Of a DNA stretch of 64,000 nucleotides, positions 1 through 7,040 are shown one piece after another. The translations under genes and the position numbers were made by a program. The stretch is taken from positions 372,001-436,000 of the forward strand of contig NOUX01000004.1 of the NCBI GenBank assembly GCA_002245855.1, given 5' to 3'. The number at the start of each line of letters is the position of its first letter. Position 1 is the stretch's first letter. The stretch comes from Sphingobacterium cellulitidis. GTDB taxonomy: Bacteria > Bacteroidota > Bacteroidia > Sphingobacteriales > Sphingobacteriaceae. The notes below the pieces were generated by a model. That model did no database searches. It was not told the DNA's origin and was given only the letters and a program-made list of their open reading frames with translations.

Positions 1-1
1 G

Positions 2-991
2 CATCAGTCCTGGAACGAACTTATCGAACTGTTCCGCATATTCTACTTTGTGCAGGGTGAAGCATTCCTATACCGGGAAACGGCAGATGATAGCGACATC
101 GCATTATCCATCCATGTATGTCCTGCTAACCTTATGGAGCCGGTATTCGGTGGAACTATTAACGATCCGATCACAGGATGGAAGCTTAATCTATTGAACG
201 GCCAGATACGCAAATTGGATGCTAAGGATGTTTTCCAGTTGAAGATGGCAAATCCCGAATTTGATTCGATGGGTAGCCAGCTAAGGGGAATGTCACCACT
301 GCAGGCAGGACAGAAGTATCTTCAGTTGGATGACACAGCAGTAAAGGCTTGGCTGAATAGTACGGTAAATGAAGGAGCAAAGGGATTGATAAGCCCAAAC
401 CATGCAGATCCGAAGTTATGGCTTACACCTAACCAGGTCGACAACCTACAGAACAGCATAGAAGAAAAGATACACGGAGCGGAGAACAAGAACAAGATCG
501 TTGCATCCGCTATGCCTATCCAATATACGGCTATCGGTCTAAGCCCACAGGCATTGGCTATTGTCGATGGTCTTAAGTACTCCAATGTAAAGCTGTGTGA
601 CCTTTGGGGAGTTCCTCCGGTCCTATTCGATCCTAACCCTACCTATCAGAACATGAAGGAAGCAAAGGAAAGGTTCGTTAACGAGGTTATAATTCCATAT
701 CTGAACAAAGAGGAAGAAGGATTGAACAGGTGGCTTACAGAGTCTTTTAAACGGGCAGATAAGAAGAACTATGTATTAGACTATGATACGAGTGTCTACG
801 ATGAATTAAAGCTTGATCTAGAGGAAAGGAAAGCATTGAGTGAAATCCTATCCATCAATGAAATGCGAGTACTGGAAGGATGGGAAGAAATACAGGACAG
901 CGATGCAGCCAATCAGGTGTTCATAGCATCTGGTAAAGTTCCTTTGAATGAATTTGATATGGGATTAACATTAAATGAAGATAAATTATGA
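2..991 (+). CDS. Phage portal protein (5' partial)
   Basis: Portal subunit of the head-tail vertex; a dodecameric ring through which DNA is packaged and ejected. The reading frame is open from base 2 with no stop, so the true start lies left of the window; the internal GTG at 50 is not the start. HK97/SPP1-like portal features are visible: the segment around 'GEAFLYRE', an internal 'FDSMGSQLRGMSPLQA', and the C-terminal 'ERKALSEILSINEMR' before a short acidic tail. It is followed by the minor capsid and protease genes in normal siphovirus order. The stop overlaps the next ATG (ATGA). Confidence 0.9.
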   Translation, partial: HQSWNELIELFRIFYFVQGEAFLYRETADDSDIALSIHVCPANLMEPVFGGTINDPITGWKLNLLNGQIRKLDAKDVFQLKMANPEFDSMGSQLRGMSPLQAGQKYLQLDDTAVKAWLNSTVNEGAKGLISPNHADPKLWLTPNQVDNLQNSIEEKIHGAENKNKIVASAMPIQYTAIGLSPQALAIVDGLKYSNVKLCDLWGVPPVLFDPNPTYQNMKEAKERFVNEVIIPYLNKEEEGLNRWLTESFKRADKKNYVLDYDTSVYDELKLDLEERKALSEILSINEMRVLEGWEEIQDSDAANQVFIASGKVPLNEFDMGLTLNEDKL

Positions 992-1131
992 TAGGTGATT
1001 TAATTCTTTGGTTTAGACTTAAGAAAAAGCAAATGTTTTGCATTCATTCGTATAAAATTAAAGTATTTAAATGTATGGGAACTCACTTCTATCAAGAATG
1101 TACTAAGTGTGAGCGAACAAGAAGTTATTAG
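988..1131 (+). CDS. Small zinc-knuckle-like phage protein, 47 aa
   Basis: A 47-residue gene wedged exactly between its neighbours: its ATG overlaps the portal stop (ATGA) and its TAG is immediately followed by the ATG of the minor capsid gene. Four cysteines (C18, C29, C38, C41) end in a C-x2-C pair within 'YQECTKCERTRSY', which looks like half of a small zinc ribbon. Translational coupling on both sides supports expression. Function unknown; small Cys-rich proteins of this kind occur in other phage structural operons. The zinc-binding role is inference. Confidence 0.65.
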   Translation: MIGDLILWFRLKKKQMFCIHSYKIKVFKCMGTHFYQECTKCERTRSY

Positions 1132-1923
1132 ATGAACCCAAAACTACAACTAAGAAGATACGCAAGAGCAGAGGACAGAAAGCTAAAGGCATACGAGAAG
1201 AAGTACGCCAAAGCAATCCTACGTGTCCTTAACCACCAACTTGATGAAGCAATCCGAAACCTTCAATCAGGGGCTATCTTCTTAGATGTTACCATGAACG
1301 ATGTACTATCCAATCTTTACAAAGAGGTAGGAGTAGACATCGCCAACAGTCAATATGATGCCCTAACATCATTCAAGACCAAAGCAAACGAATTCTTCCT
1401 AAATACATGGTTGGACTTCATGACCAATTATATCCTGTCATCAATGGCAGGTAGGGTAACAGGTATCAATGATACTACCCGAAAGAAGATACAGGAAACA
1501 ATAGCTATCGGTTTTAACTTAGGTCTGGAAACCGAACAGATAGCGCAGTTCCTACGGGAAAGGATAGGGCAGTTCAATGTTTATCGTTCCATTATGATCG
1601 CCCGTACCGAAATAGCCGAAGCAGCTAACATCGCCAAAGATAGAAGCTCGGAAGATTGGGAAAGGGAAACAGGGGAGAATCTGTATAAGGTGTGGATCCA
1701 TCGCTATGCTAAAAATCCAAGACATTGGCATGAACATTTGGACGACAACAAGGCAATCCCAAAGACCGAAAAGTTTATCGTAACGAACCCTAAAACAGGC
1801 ATCACAGTATTGATGGATAGACCACACGATCCGGCAGGAGGTGCTGAAAATTCAATCAATTGTTCGTGCGTTGTAGTGTATGTTTCTGAATCATATGCAA
1901 GGCGTTTAAACTCAACAAAATAA
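1132..1923 (+). CDS. Minor capsid / head morphogenesis protein (Mu F / SPP1 gp7-like)
   Basis: A 263-residue protein with the C-terminal signature of the phage head-morphogenesis family: 'IARTEIAEAANIAKDR', then 'HWHEHLDD', then a late 'DRPHDPAGGAENSINCSC', where the Asn-Cys-x-Cys end is typical. Members sit inside the capsid near the portal and assist assembly or early ejection. The N-terminal half is basic and helical. It starts directly after the 47-aa gene and lies upstream of the protease, the usual place for this family. No Mu-F toxin fusion is seen. Confidence 0.85.
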   Translation: MNPKLQLRRYARAEDRKLKAYEKKYAKAILRVLNHQLDEAIRNLQSGAIFLDVTMNDVLSNLYKEVGVDIANSQYDALTSFKTKANEFFLNTWLDFMTNYILSSMAGRVTGINDTTRKKIQETIAIGFNLGLETEQIAQFLRERIGQFNVYRSIMIARTEIAEAANIAKDRSSEDWERETGENLYKVWIHRYAKNPRHWHEHLDDNKAIPKTEKFIVTNPKTGITVLMDRPHDPAGGAENSINCSCVVVYVSESYARRLNSTK

Positions 1924-1928
1924 TATTT

Positions 1929-2010
1929 GCTAAATATTTAGCCTAAAATAGCTAAAAATATTAATCTAAATTTGTTTTGTATTGCTAAAAGATTTAGCTT
2001 TGTTGCTAAA
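1929..2010. promoter_or_regulatory. Cluster of six GCTAAA half-sites (two dyads)
   Basis: Within 82 bp the hexamer GCTAAA or its complement TTTAGC occurs six times: 1929-1934, 1937-1942, 1951-1956, 1984-1989, 1993-1998 and 2005-2010. Two pairs form dyads: GCTAAATATTTAGC (1929-1942, a perfect palindrome) and GCTAAA-AGA-TTTAGC (1984-1998). The second dyad overlaps the -7 box of the promoter proposed at 1971-2002. This looks like an operator or activator array; the binding protein is not identified and the sites differ from the repressor repeats at 33 kb. Confidence 0.45.
1971..2002 (+). promoter_or_regulatory. Internal promoter for protease/capsid genes
   Basis: TTTG (1971-1974), 20 bp, TAGCTTTG (1995-2002) matches the Bacteroidota consensus TTTG-N19-21-TAnnTTTG. 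The start site would fall near 2008, giving a leader of about 12 nt before the ATG at 2020. It is one of the few gaps in an otherwise tightly packed operon, and it also excludes the in-frame TTG at 1972 as the protease start. Confidence 0.45.
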
Positions 2011-2019
2011 GTTATTAGT

Positions 2020-2712
2020 ATGAGTGAATTGGTATACAAAAATGCTTCTGTTCCTTTTAAGGATATGGATGACCAAACAGGTTTTCTGATTGGTTATGCC
2101 AATATTTATTCCATTAAGGACTTGGTGGGGGATATCTCAAATCCTGCATCTTTTGTGAAGACGGTTTCCGAAAGAAAAGCTAAGATCAAAATCTATAAAA
2201 ACCACGATAACAATTTATTGGTAGGAGTTCCAAAGGAACTTAACCCATACGATTCAGTAGGGCTTCATTTAACTGCTAAGATGTTAATGGATACCTCATT
2301 GGGTAGAGATACTTATTTTGAATCTAAGTTTTTGGTTGAGAATGGATTTGAAAGCGGTTTTTCAATAGGTGGTTACGTTGTAAAGCGCAATCCTAAGCAA
2401 AGAGCTGAGATCATGGAGTATAAACTTGATGAGGTTTCCGTACTGACCAAAGAACAGGCTAATCAGGGTTCTATGGTTCAGATTGTGAAGTCTATCCAAG
2501 ACCAAGAAGAAATTACCCAAGAAGCATTCTGGAATATCATCACCAAAGCATACGATAATCACAAATTCAGTGATAACGTGCTAAAATCATTAGAACAGTT
2601 TTTGAAAATGTCACTCGAAAATCAGGAGCCGAGCGATAGCGCAATCGAAACCACTCCGCAATCAGAGCCGACTAGTATTATAAAATCAATTTATTCAAAT
2701 TTTTTACCATAA
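2020..2712 (+). CDS. HK97-family prohead protease
   Basis: A 230-residue serine protease that cleaves scaffold/delta domains during capsid maturation. The family core is visible: 'FLIGYANIYSIKDLVGD' near residues 22-38, the catalytic-type His in 'KNHD' (H62), and the Ser in 'GFSIGG' (S115). The ATG at 2020 (MSELVYKN) is chosen because the upstream in-frame codons lie inside a promoter-like segment. The C-terminal 60 residues are probably self-cleaved or disordered. It precedes the major capsid gene by 4 nt. Confidence 0.85.
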   Translation: MSELVYKNASVPFKDMDDQTGFLIGYANIYSIKDLVGDISNPASFVKTVSERKAKIKIYKNHDNNLLVGVPKELNPYDSVGLHLTAKMLMDTSLGRDTYFESKFLVENGFESGFSIGGYVVKRNPKQRAEIMEYKLDEVSVLTKEQANQGSMVQIVKSIQDQEEITQEAFWNIITKAYDNHKFSDNVLKSLEQFLKMSLENQEPSDSAIETTPQSEPTSIIKSIYSNFLP

Positions 2713-2716
2713 GATC

Positions 2717-3976
2717 ATGGCAGAATTAACAGAAGAAGAAGTAAAAAAGGCGGCACAGGAGAATATCGAAAAGATTGCGAAGGATGCTGCAGAGAAAACG
2801 GCAGAAGAAAAAGCGAATGAAGCCGTAGAGAAGTCCTTAAAGGACAAGGGTTTTGTAACCAAAGAAGATGCTGAAAAATCAGCGGAAGAAGCTGTAAAAA
2901 AGGCTTTGGAAGCTAAAACAGCGGAAGATAATAAACGTTTCGACACATTGTCGGCACAGATCAAGAAAGCGTCACAGATTGAACCAGTGGAGAAAGTAAA
3001 CAAATCGTTCAACGAATATTTAGCGGAAGCTATCGAGGAAAACAAAGGAGCTATCCAAAACTTTAAAAAAGGTAGTCCAGAATTGACCATCGCCATGAAA
3101 GCAGTTGGTGATATGTCAATCGCTAACAACTTCCCTAATGCTACTCCATTCGTACAGGATGTAAGAACAGGTTTGATTACTGTTCCTCAAAACCGTGTTT
3201 GGTTATCTGATATCATCCCTGGTGGAAGTTCTACAGGTAACTCAATCCTTTATCCAAAAGAAAATGGCGGTGAGGGTGCAGTAGGTTTATGGACTAATCC
3301 AGCTGTTGACAAACCACAGGTTGACTATGATTTGACAAGTCAATCGGCTTTCTTCAAATGGATCGCAGGTTATGTTATCATCGAGCGTGAAATGTTGGAT
3401 GATATCGCATGGTTGCAGTCTTATTTGCAATCTAAGTTGCTTATTTCCTACAAGACAGCGGAAAACAATTTCATCTTAAACGGTTCTTCGGACACAAACC
3501 CTGTTACGGGTATGTTGACAGCGGCTACTGCTTATAATGGAACGTTTACAAACCCTGTTGACCGTGTAATCGATGCAGGATGGGGACAGATCGTTGAAAC
3601 TACTCACGAATTCTATAACCCTACACATACGATCCTTAATCCTCGTGCAGCTGTAAGCTTAGGCTTAAACAAAGCAACCGGTTCGGGAGAGTACGATTTA
3701 CCTAATGGATCAGTAGCATTCAGTAACGGTAAATTATCCGTGGGTGGATTAGACGTGGTTACAACCACCGGTTTACCTGCTACAGATTTCTTAACATTCG
3801 ACAGGAATGCATTAGCGTATGTTACTCGCTTAGCTCCTGAATTGAGAATGTTCGAAGATGCTGCATTGGCAAAACGTAACAAAATCATGTTCCGTATCGA
3901 AGGTCGTGCAACATTGGCAATCTTCAACAACAATGCATTGGTTAAAGGACCATTAGTTGCTCCGGCAGGTGGATAA
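2717..3976 (+). CDS. Major capsid protein (HK97 fold) with N-terminal delta/scaffold domain
   Basis: A 419-residue phage major capsid protein. Residues 1 to about 120 are a highly charged Glu/Lys/Ala coiled coil, the delta domain used as an internal scaffold and removed by the protease encoded just upstream. Residues from about 130 on resemble the HK97 fold ('NRVWLSDIIPGGSSTG', 'EREMLDDIAWLQSYL', 'RAAVSLGLNKATGSGEY', C-terminal 'FRIEGRATLAIFNNNALV'). A strong terminator-like hairpin lies 40 bp after the stop, which would favour capsid over downstream neck proteins. Confidence 0.92.
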   Translation: MAELTEEEVKKAAQENIEKIAKDAAEKTAEEKANEAVEKSLKDKGFVTKEDAEKSAEEAVKKALEAKTAEDNKRFDTLSAQIKKASQIEPVEKVNKSFNEYLAEAIEENKGAIQNFKKGSPELTIAMKAVGDMSIANNFPNATPFVQDVRTGLITVPQNRVWLSDIIPGGSSTGNSILYPKENGGEGAVGLWTNPAVDKPQVDYDLTSQSAFFKWIAGYVIIEREMLDDIAWLQSYLQSKLLISYKTAENNFILNGSSDTNPVTGMLTAATAYNGTFTNPVDRVIDAGWGQIVETTHEFYNPTHTILNPRAAVSLGLNKATGSGEYDLPNGSVAFSNGKLSVGGLDVVTTTGLPATDFLTFDRNALAYVTRLAPELRMFEDAALAKRNKIMFRIEGRATLAIFNNNALVKGPLVAPAGG

Positions 3977-4016
3977 TCAAAAAGGCTGTTAGTAGTTAGT
4001 TTTAAATAGGTAGTCA

Positions 4017-4042
4017 GGGTGGGGAAACCCGCCCTTTCTTTT
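4017..4042 (+). terminator. Rho-independent terminator/attenuator after capsid gene
   Basis: GGGTGGG (4017-4023), GAAA tetraloop, CCCGCCC (4028-4034), then TTTCTTTT. Seven pairs with one G-T wobble. It lies between the major capsid and neck genes of one operon, so it probably reduces rather than abolishes read-through. Confidence 0.75.
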
Positions 4043-4054
4043 AAGCACGAAGAA

Positions 4055-4258
4055 ATGAGCAGAATCAAGTTTTTAAAGGACCACGTAAACGGCATCAAGA
4101 AGGGAGATGAGGGAGAATTTACCGAAGGTAGAGCTAATTACCTTGTCCGCACCGGAGTAGCCGAGTATGTTACCGATGCAGAGCCTAAAAAGTCCGTTAA
4201 GCAGGATAAATCAAAACCAAAGAGATCAGTTAAGCAAGAACCTTGTAAAACCTGTTAA
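4055..4258 (+). CDS. Small neck/head protein, 67 aa
   Basis: A 67-residue protein beginning 'MSRIKFLKDHVNGIKKGDEGEFTEG'. The ATG at 4055 is preferred over the GTG at 4019, which lies inside the terminator hairpin. Small proteins of the form 'KFL-x-GDxxE-x-GRAxYLVxTGVAEYV' are common right after the capsid gene in Bacteroidota and other siphophages. The tail is Lys-rich and ends Cys-Lys-Thr-Cys. Exact function unknown; a head decoration or joining role is inferred from position only. Confidence 0.7.
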   Translation: MSRIKFLKDHVNGIKKGDEGEFTEGRANYLVRTGVAEYVTDAEPKKSVKQDKSKPKRSVKQEPCKTC

Positions 4259-4261
4259 GCA

Positions 4262-4567
4262 ATGGCAATCCCTACACTACAAGAAGCAAAAGAGTTTTTA
4301 AGGCTGGAGGTAAACTACTTCGATAACGAGGTGGAAATGCTCCTTTCTTCCGCAATACACCAGGCAGAGAACATTACCGGCCGTAACTATACGGTCCAGT
4401 TGATCGACACCTACGAAGTAATGCAGGACGATGTAAAGCAGGCTGTTTTGATGATCGTAGCGACAGGGTTTGACCAGAGGCAGAACAATACCAAGGACAG
4501 TGAGAACGAATCGGTAAACGCCGCTATTTTCACTTTAAGGCAGAACAGTTCAAGACCGATATTCTAA
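4262..4567 (+). CDS. Head-tail connector (HK97 gp6-like adaptor)
   Basis: A 101-residue, mainly helical protein: 'TLQEAKEFLRLEVNYFDNEVEMLLSSA', then 'AENITGR', is the typical start of phage gp6-like connectors that form the ring under the portal. It lies between the capsid-proximal small gene and the head-closure gene, the normal order. The stop TAA overlaps the next ATG by one base (4567). Confidence 0.8.
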   Translation: MAIPTLQEAKEFLRLEVNYFDNEVEMLLSSAIHQAENITGRNYTVQLIDTYEVMQDDVKQAVLMIVATGFDQRQNNTKDSENESVNAAIFTLRQNSSRPIF

Positions 4568-4899
4568 TGCAGTCAGGTAAGTACGATCAAAGGATAGAGT
4601 TTGTGAGGTACGGTGAGGGACCGGATGGGGCAGGGGGTACAATTCCTGTAACTGAGGTACTGTTATCGTCCTGGGCTTCGGTAGAGCAGCTCAAACAGAG
4701 CAAGGATATCGAGCAGGTACAGATGAGCCTGGACAGTGCTTTCCGTGTCAGGATGATGGTAAGGAAAGATTTTGAAGTAACCGTTGGTAAGCTTGTGGAA
4801 TGGGAAGGTAAGCCATACAGTGTAATTACCTCGCCACAGGTGGAGAGCACCAGGTTAAAGCAGGAGTGGATCTTTGACATAAGCAGGAGAAATGGCTAG
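4567..4899 (+). CDS. Head closure protein (SPP1 gp16-like stopper)
   Basis: A 110-residue protein of the phage head-tail joining family: N-terminal 'SGKYDQRIEFVR', central 'SWASVEQL', 'AFRVRMMVRKDF' and 'WEGKPYSVITSPQVE', C-terminal 'WIFDISRR'. Such stoppers close the connector after packaging. Overlaps the next gene by 8 nt. Confidence 0.8.
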   Translation: MQSGKYDQRIEFVRYGEGPDGAGGTIPVTEVLLSSWASVEQLKQSKDIEQVQMSLDSAFRVRMMVRKDFEVTVGKLVEWEGKPYSVITSPQVESTRLKQEWIFDISRRNG

Positions 4900-5368
4900 G
4901 GGTGGTGTTGTTATAAATACATTAGGCAAAGACCTAGAGCGATATCGAAAAGATATAGTTAAGCAGGTTAAAACCGCCATATCAGATATCGCTACAGATT
5001 TAGAGATATCCTCAAAAAGAGATTTGAAAGCCGCAAGTTCAAGACCTGATTTAATTGAAGAATTTGAGGCTCAAGGACTGAACTTCATTTTAGTAAACAA
5101 AAAATTCTCTAAAGGAGGTCTTAAAGCTGAGGTAGGTGTCTGGGGTGATAATAACATGGCAGCCTATATCGAGTTTGGTACAGGTTTGAGTGCAAGGGAA
5201 ATATTAGCTCCTTACCCCCAATGGGTAAAGGATATAGCCTGGACATTTAAGGGCGACTTTGACGGATCACTAAAAGGAAGTCCTTATTTATACAGTAACT
5301 ATTTCCGGTTAATGCCAGAGTATCAAATAAAGTTAAAAGCAATTTTAGACAAAAAATATAAGGTATAA
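4892..5368 (+). CDS. HK97 gp10-like neck/tail-completion protein
   Basis: A 158-residue member of the HK97-gp10 family. The hallmark 'AAYIEFGTG' is present near residue 90, followed by a C-terminal 'KGSPYLYSNYFRL' that corresponds to the usual G-x-P-x-L end. These proteins join tail to head. Stop and next start overlap by one base at 5368. Confidence 0.8.
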   Translation: MARGGVVINTLGKDLERYRKDIVKQVKTAISDIATDLEISSKRDLKAASSRPDLIEEFEAQGLNFILVNKKFSKGGLKAEVGVWGDNNMAAYIEFGTGLSAREILAPYPQWVKDIAWTFKGDFDGSLKGSPYLYSNYFRLMPEYQIKLKAILDKKYKV

Positions 5369-5844
5369 TGGACATATCAGAAGCATTGAGAAGGGCATAT
5401 ATAACAGCTATCGGCACATTAACGGTCAATGGCGTCAATATACCCGTATTTGATGAATTTGTAAATCCAAATACTACTATCCCTGTACTTAAGCTTACAT
5501 CTAATCCAAATGAGGCAGGTCCGCAGGTGTATGTCGTTATCCAGGACCAGCAGGAAGTGGATGGGATACAGAACTTCTGCAGCCATAGGCAAAATTGCTC
5601 CATAACGATCAGGATTGTGACCAAGTTCAACAGTTCGGTTGGAGGCAAACGCTATTCAGAAGCTGTTGCCGATATCCTCAATCAGAAGATCAAGCCCACG
5701 CCTAGGACACATGCATTGGTTGATGGGAACGGGTTCTATTTCCAGCGTGTAGACAAAGAATTGAGCAGGTCTTATTCAGAATTCGCTAACAACGTAACGG
5801 CAGTCAATAAAGTAATCATTTACAATAACATAGTTAATCAATAA
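5368..5844 (+). CDS. Tail terminator/completion protein
   Basis: A 158-residue protein with an alpha/beta layout ('VYVVIQDQQEVDG', then 'CSITIRIVTKFNSSVGGKRYSEAVADILNQKI'), immediately before the major tail protein. Phage tail terminators of the gpU/gp17 kind have this shape and position. The call rests mainly on position and on the strand-helix pattern. Confidence 0.65.
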   Translation: MDISEALRRAYITAIGTLTVNGVNIPVFDEFVNPNTTIPVLKLTSNPNEAGPQVYVVIQDQQEVDGIQNFCSHRQNCSITIRIVTKFNSSVGGKRYSEAVADILNQKIKPTPRTHALVDGNGFYFQRVDKELSRSYSEFANNVTAVNKVIIYNNIVNQ

Positions 5845-5848
5845 AGAA

Positions 5849-6316
5849 ATGGCAAAAACATATGCAAAAGGATGGAAGGGTATCCTTTCCATTTGGGACG
5901 ATACAGCTAGCGCATACAAGCCTTTGGTGTGTCTGACTTCAACATCGCATGCGATGAACGGTAATACACAGGAGAAGGTCAACATGTGTACCCAGGGCAA
6001 GACCATCACAAAGTTGCAGAGCATCAGTGAAACGGTAGATTTCGAAGGTGAAGTGGTAGATACCACTGCTGTTGGCGGCGGGAGCGTAGAGGCTTCATTG
6101 GCCGACATCAAGGCCATTATGCGTGCACAGGCACTTTCTGGTGAAGCGGATGATTTCCGTTTGGAGCGTGACTTTGATGGCTTCCTGTACTTTCCAGCAC
6201 AGTTCCTCTCAATTTCAGATAGCTATTCGGCATCTGAGGAAGCTACGTTTTCAGGACAGTTAGGAATCCAAGGTGATGTTGTTGAGGTTGATCCTCATGC
6301 CGCACCTGGTGGTTAA
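5849..6316 (+). CDS. Major tail (tube) protein
   Basis: A 155-residue protein: 'AKTYAKGWKGILSIWDDTASAYKPLVCLTSTSHAM' at the N terminus, repeated threonine-rich strands, and a glycine-rich end. Size, beta-rich look and position (between tail terminator and tail chaperone) fit the tube protein that polymerises around the tape measure. Expected to be abundant. Confidence 0.8.
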   Translation: MAKTYAKGWKGILSIWDDTASAYKPLVCLTSTSHAMNGNTQEKVNMCTQGKTITKLQSISETVDFEGEVVDTTAVGGGSVEASLADIKAIMRAQALSGEADDFRLERDFDGFLYFPAQFLSISDSYSASEEATFSGQLGIQGDVVEVDPHAAPGG

Positions 6317-6330
6317 TCAAAGAATATACC

Positions 6331-6702
6331 ATGAACAGAACTAATATAACAGTGAATATCGGTGGAAAACCACAGAATGTGGAATTGCTATTTGGAATGT
6401 GGGCCCTTTTCCGCTTGAAGGAATTCGGGTTTGACCTAAAGGATTTTGACAACATGAAAGGCGATCCGTTGCGTTTCATGGAAATGGTGATCATCCTAAT
6501 GTACCTAGGGGCGTGCAACGCTGCCGGGAAGGACCTTGCCTCTTTCGATAAAAGTGATTTCTATGATTACGCTGAAGAGAACGGTGGCCTCTCCTTTGTA
6601 AACAGCGAGGAAGTGAAAAAGGTGATATCATGCTTTACCAATTCACTTTCCCTATTGAGCCCAAAGGACGAAAAAAAAAGCGTGAGCAGGGCGAAGAAGT
6701 AG
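6331..6702 (+). CDS. Tail assembly chaperone, short form (gpG-like)
   Basis: A 123-residue helical protein directly after the tube protein and before the tape measure, the place of lambda gpG-like chaperones. It contains 'ELLFGMWALFRLKEFGFDLKDFDNM'. The last codons run through nine adenines (6671-6679), and a second frame overlaps from here to 7040, which is the arrangement expected for a G/GT frameshift pair. Confidence 0.8.
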   Translation: MNRTNITVNIGGKPQNVELLFGMWALFRLKEFGFDLKDFDNMKGDPLRFMEMVIILMYLGACNAAGKDLASFDKSDFYDYAEENGGLSFVNSEEVKKVISCFTNSLSLLSPKDEKKSVSRAKK

Positions 6703-7040
6703 ATCCTTTTGAAGATTGTGCGTCCTTATTGAGTTTCGCTATGGGTGAGTTGGGACTAAGGATGCACGAATTCTACGATATGCCGTTCAATGAGTATATC
6801 GTTAAGGTGGAAGCCTATAACAGGATGCACGGCAACAAGCAGAAAGCCGAGCTATTGAACTGCCAGTTCATTGCCTACCATGCTTACATAGCGGGGAATA
6901 TCCGATTGGAAAAGATCCCTTCATTCAGTGAGTTCATAGGCGAAAAGAGGAAGGTCAGGAGCACAATGACCGAGGAACAGAAAGAAAGGCTTAAGGCCGC
7001 CACAGCAGAGTACATTAAAAAGAAGAGCCAGATATCATGA
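6331..7040 (+). CDS. Tail assembly chaperone, -1 frameshift fusion (gpGT-like)
   Basis: Predicted product of a -1 ribosomal slip near 6678, joining 116 residues of the first frame to 120 residues of the second (236 aa in all). The second frame ('DPFEDCASLLSFAMGELGLRMHEFYDMPFNEY', then a coiled C terminus) has no convincing start of its own: its first ATG (6630) is inside the conserved end of the first gene. Fusion chaperones of this kind bind the tape measure, encoded next with a 4-nt overlap. The slip itself is inference from gene order and sequence. Confidence 0.75.
6672..6678 (+). promoter_or_regulatory. Slippery heptamer A AAA AAA (-1 frameshift site)
   Basis: In the zero frame the codons are GAA AAA AAA AGC (6670-6681). 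A AAA AAA lets both tRNAs slip back by one and continue in the frame that ends at 7040. The run is nine A long. A downstream stimulatory structure was not worked out. Confidence 0.65.

Noticed and set aside
2704..3129. 141-aa minus-strand frame
   Set aside because: Antisense of the capsid delta domain, Ala/Ser-rich by codon mirror.
6630..6677. Independent start of the second chaperone frame
   Set aside because: The ATG lies in the conserved end of the first gene; frameshift explains the frame better.
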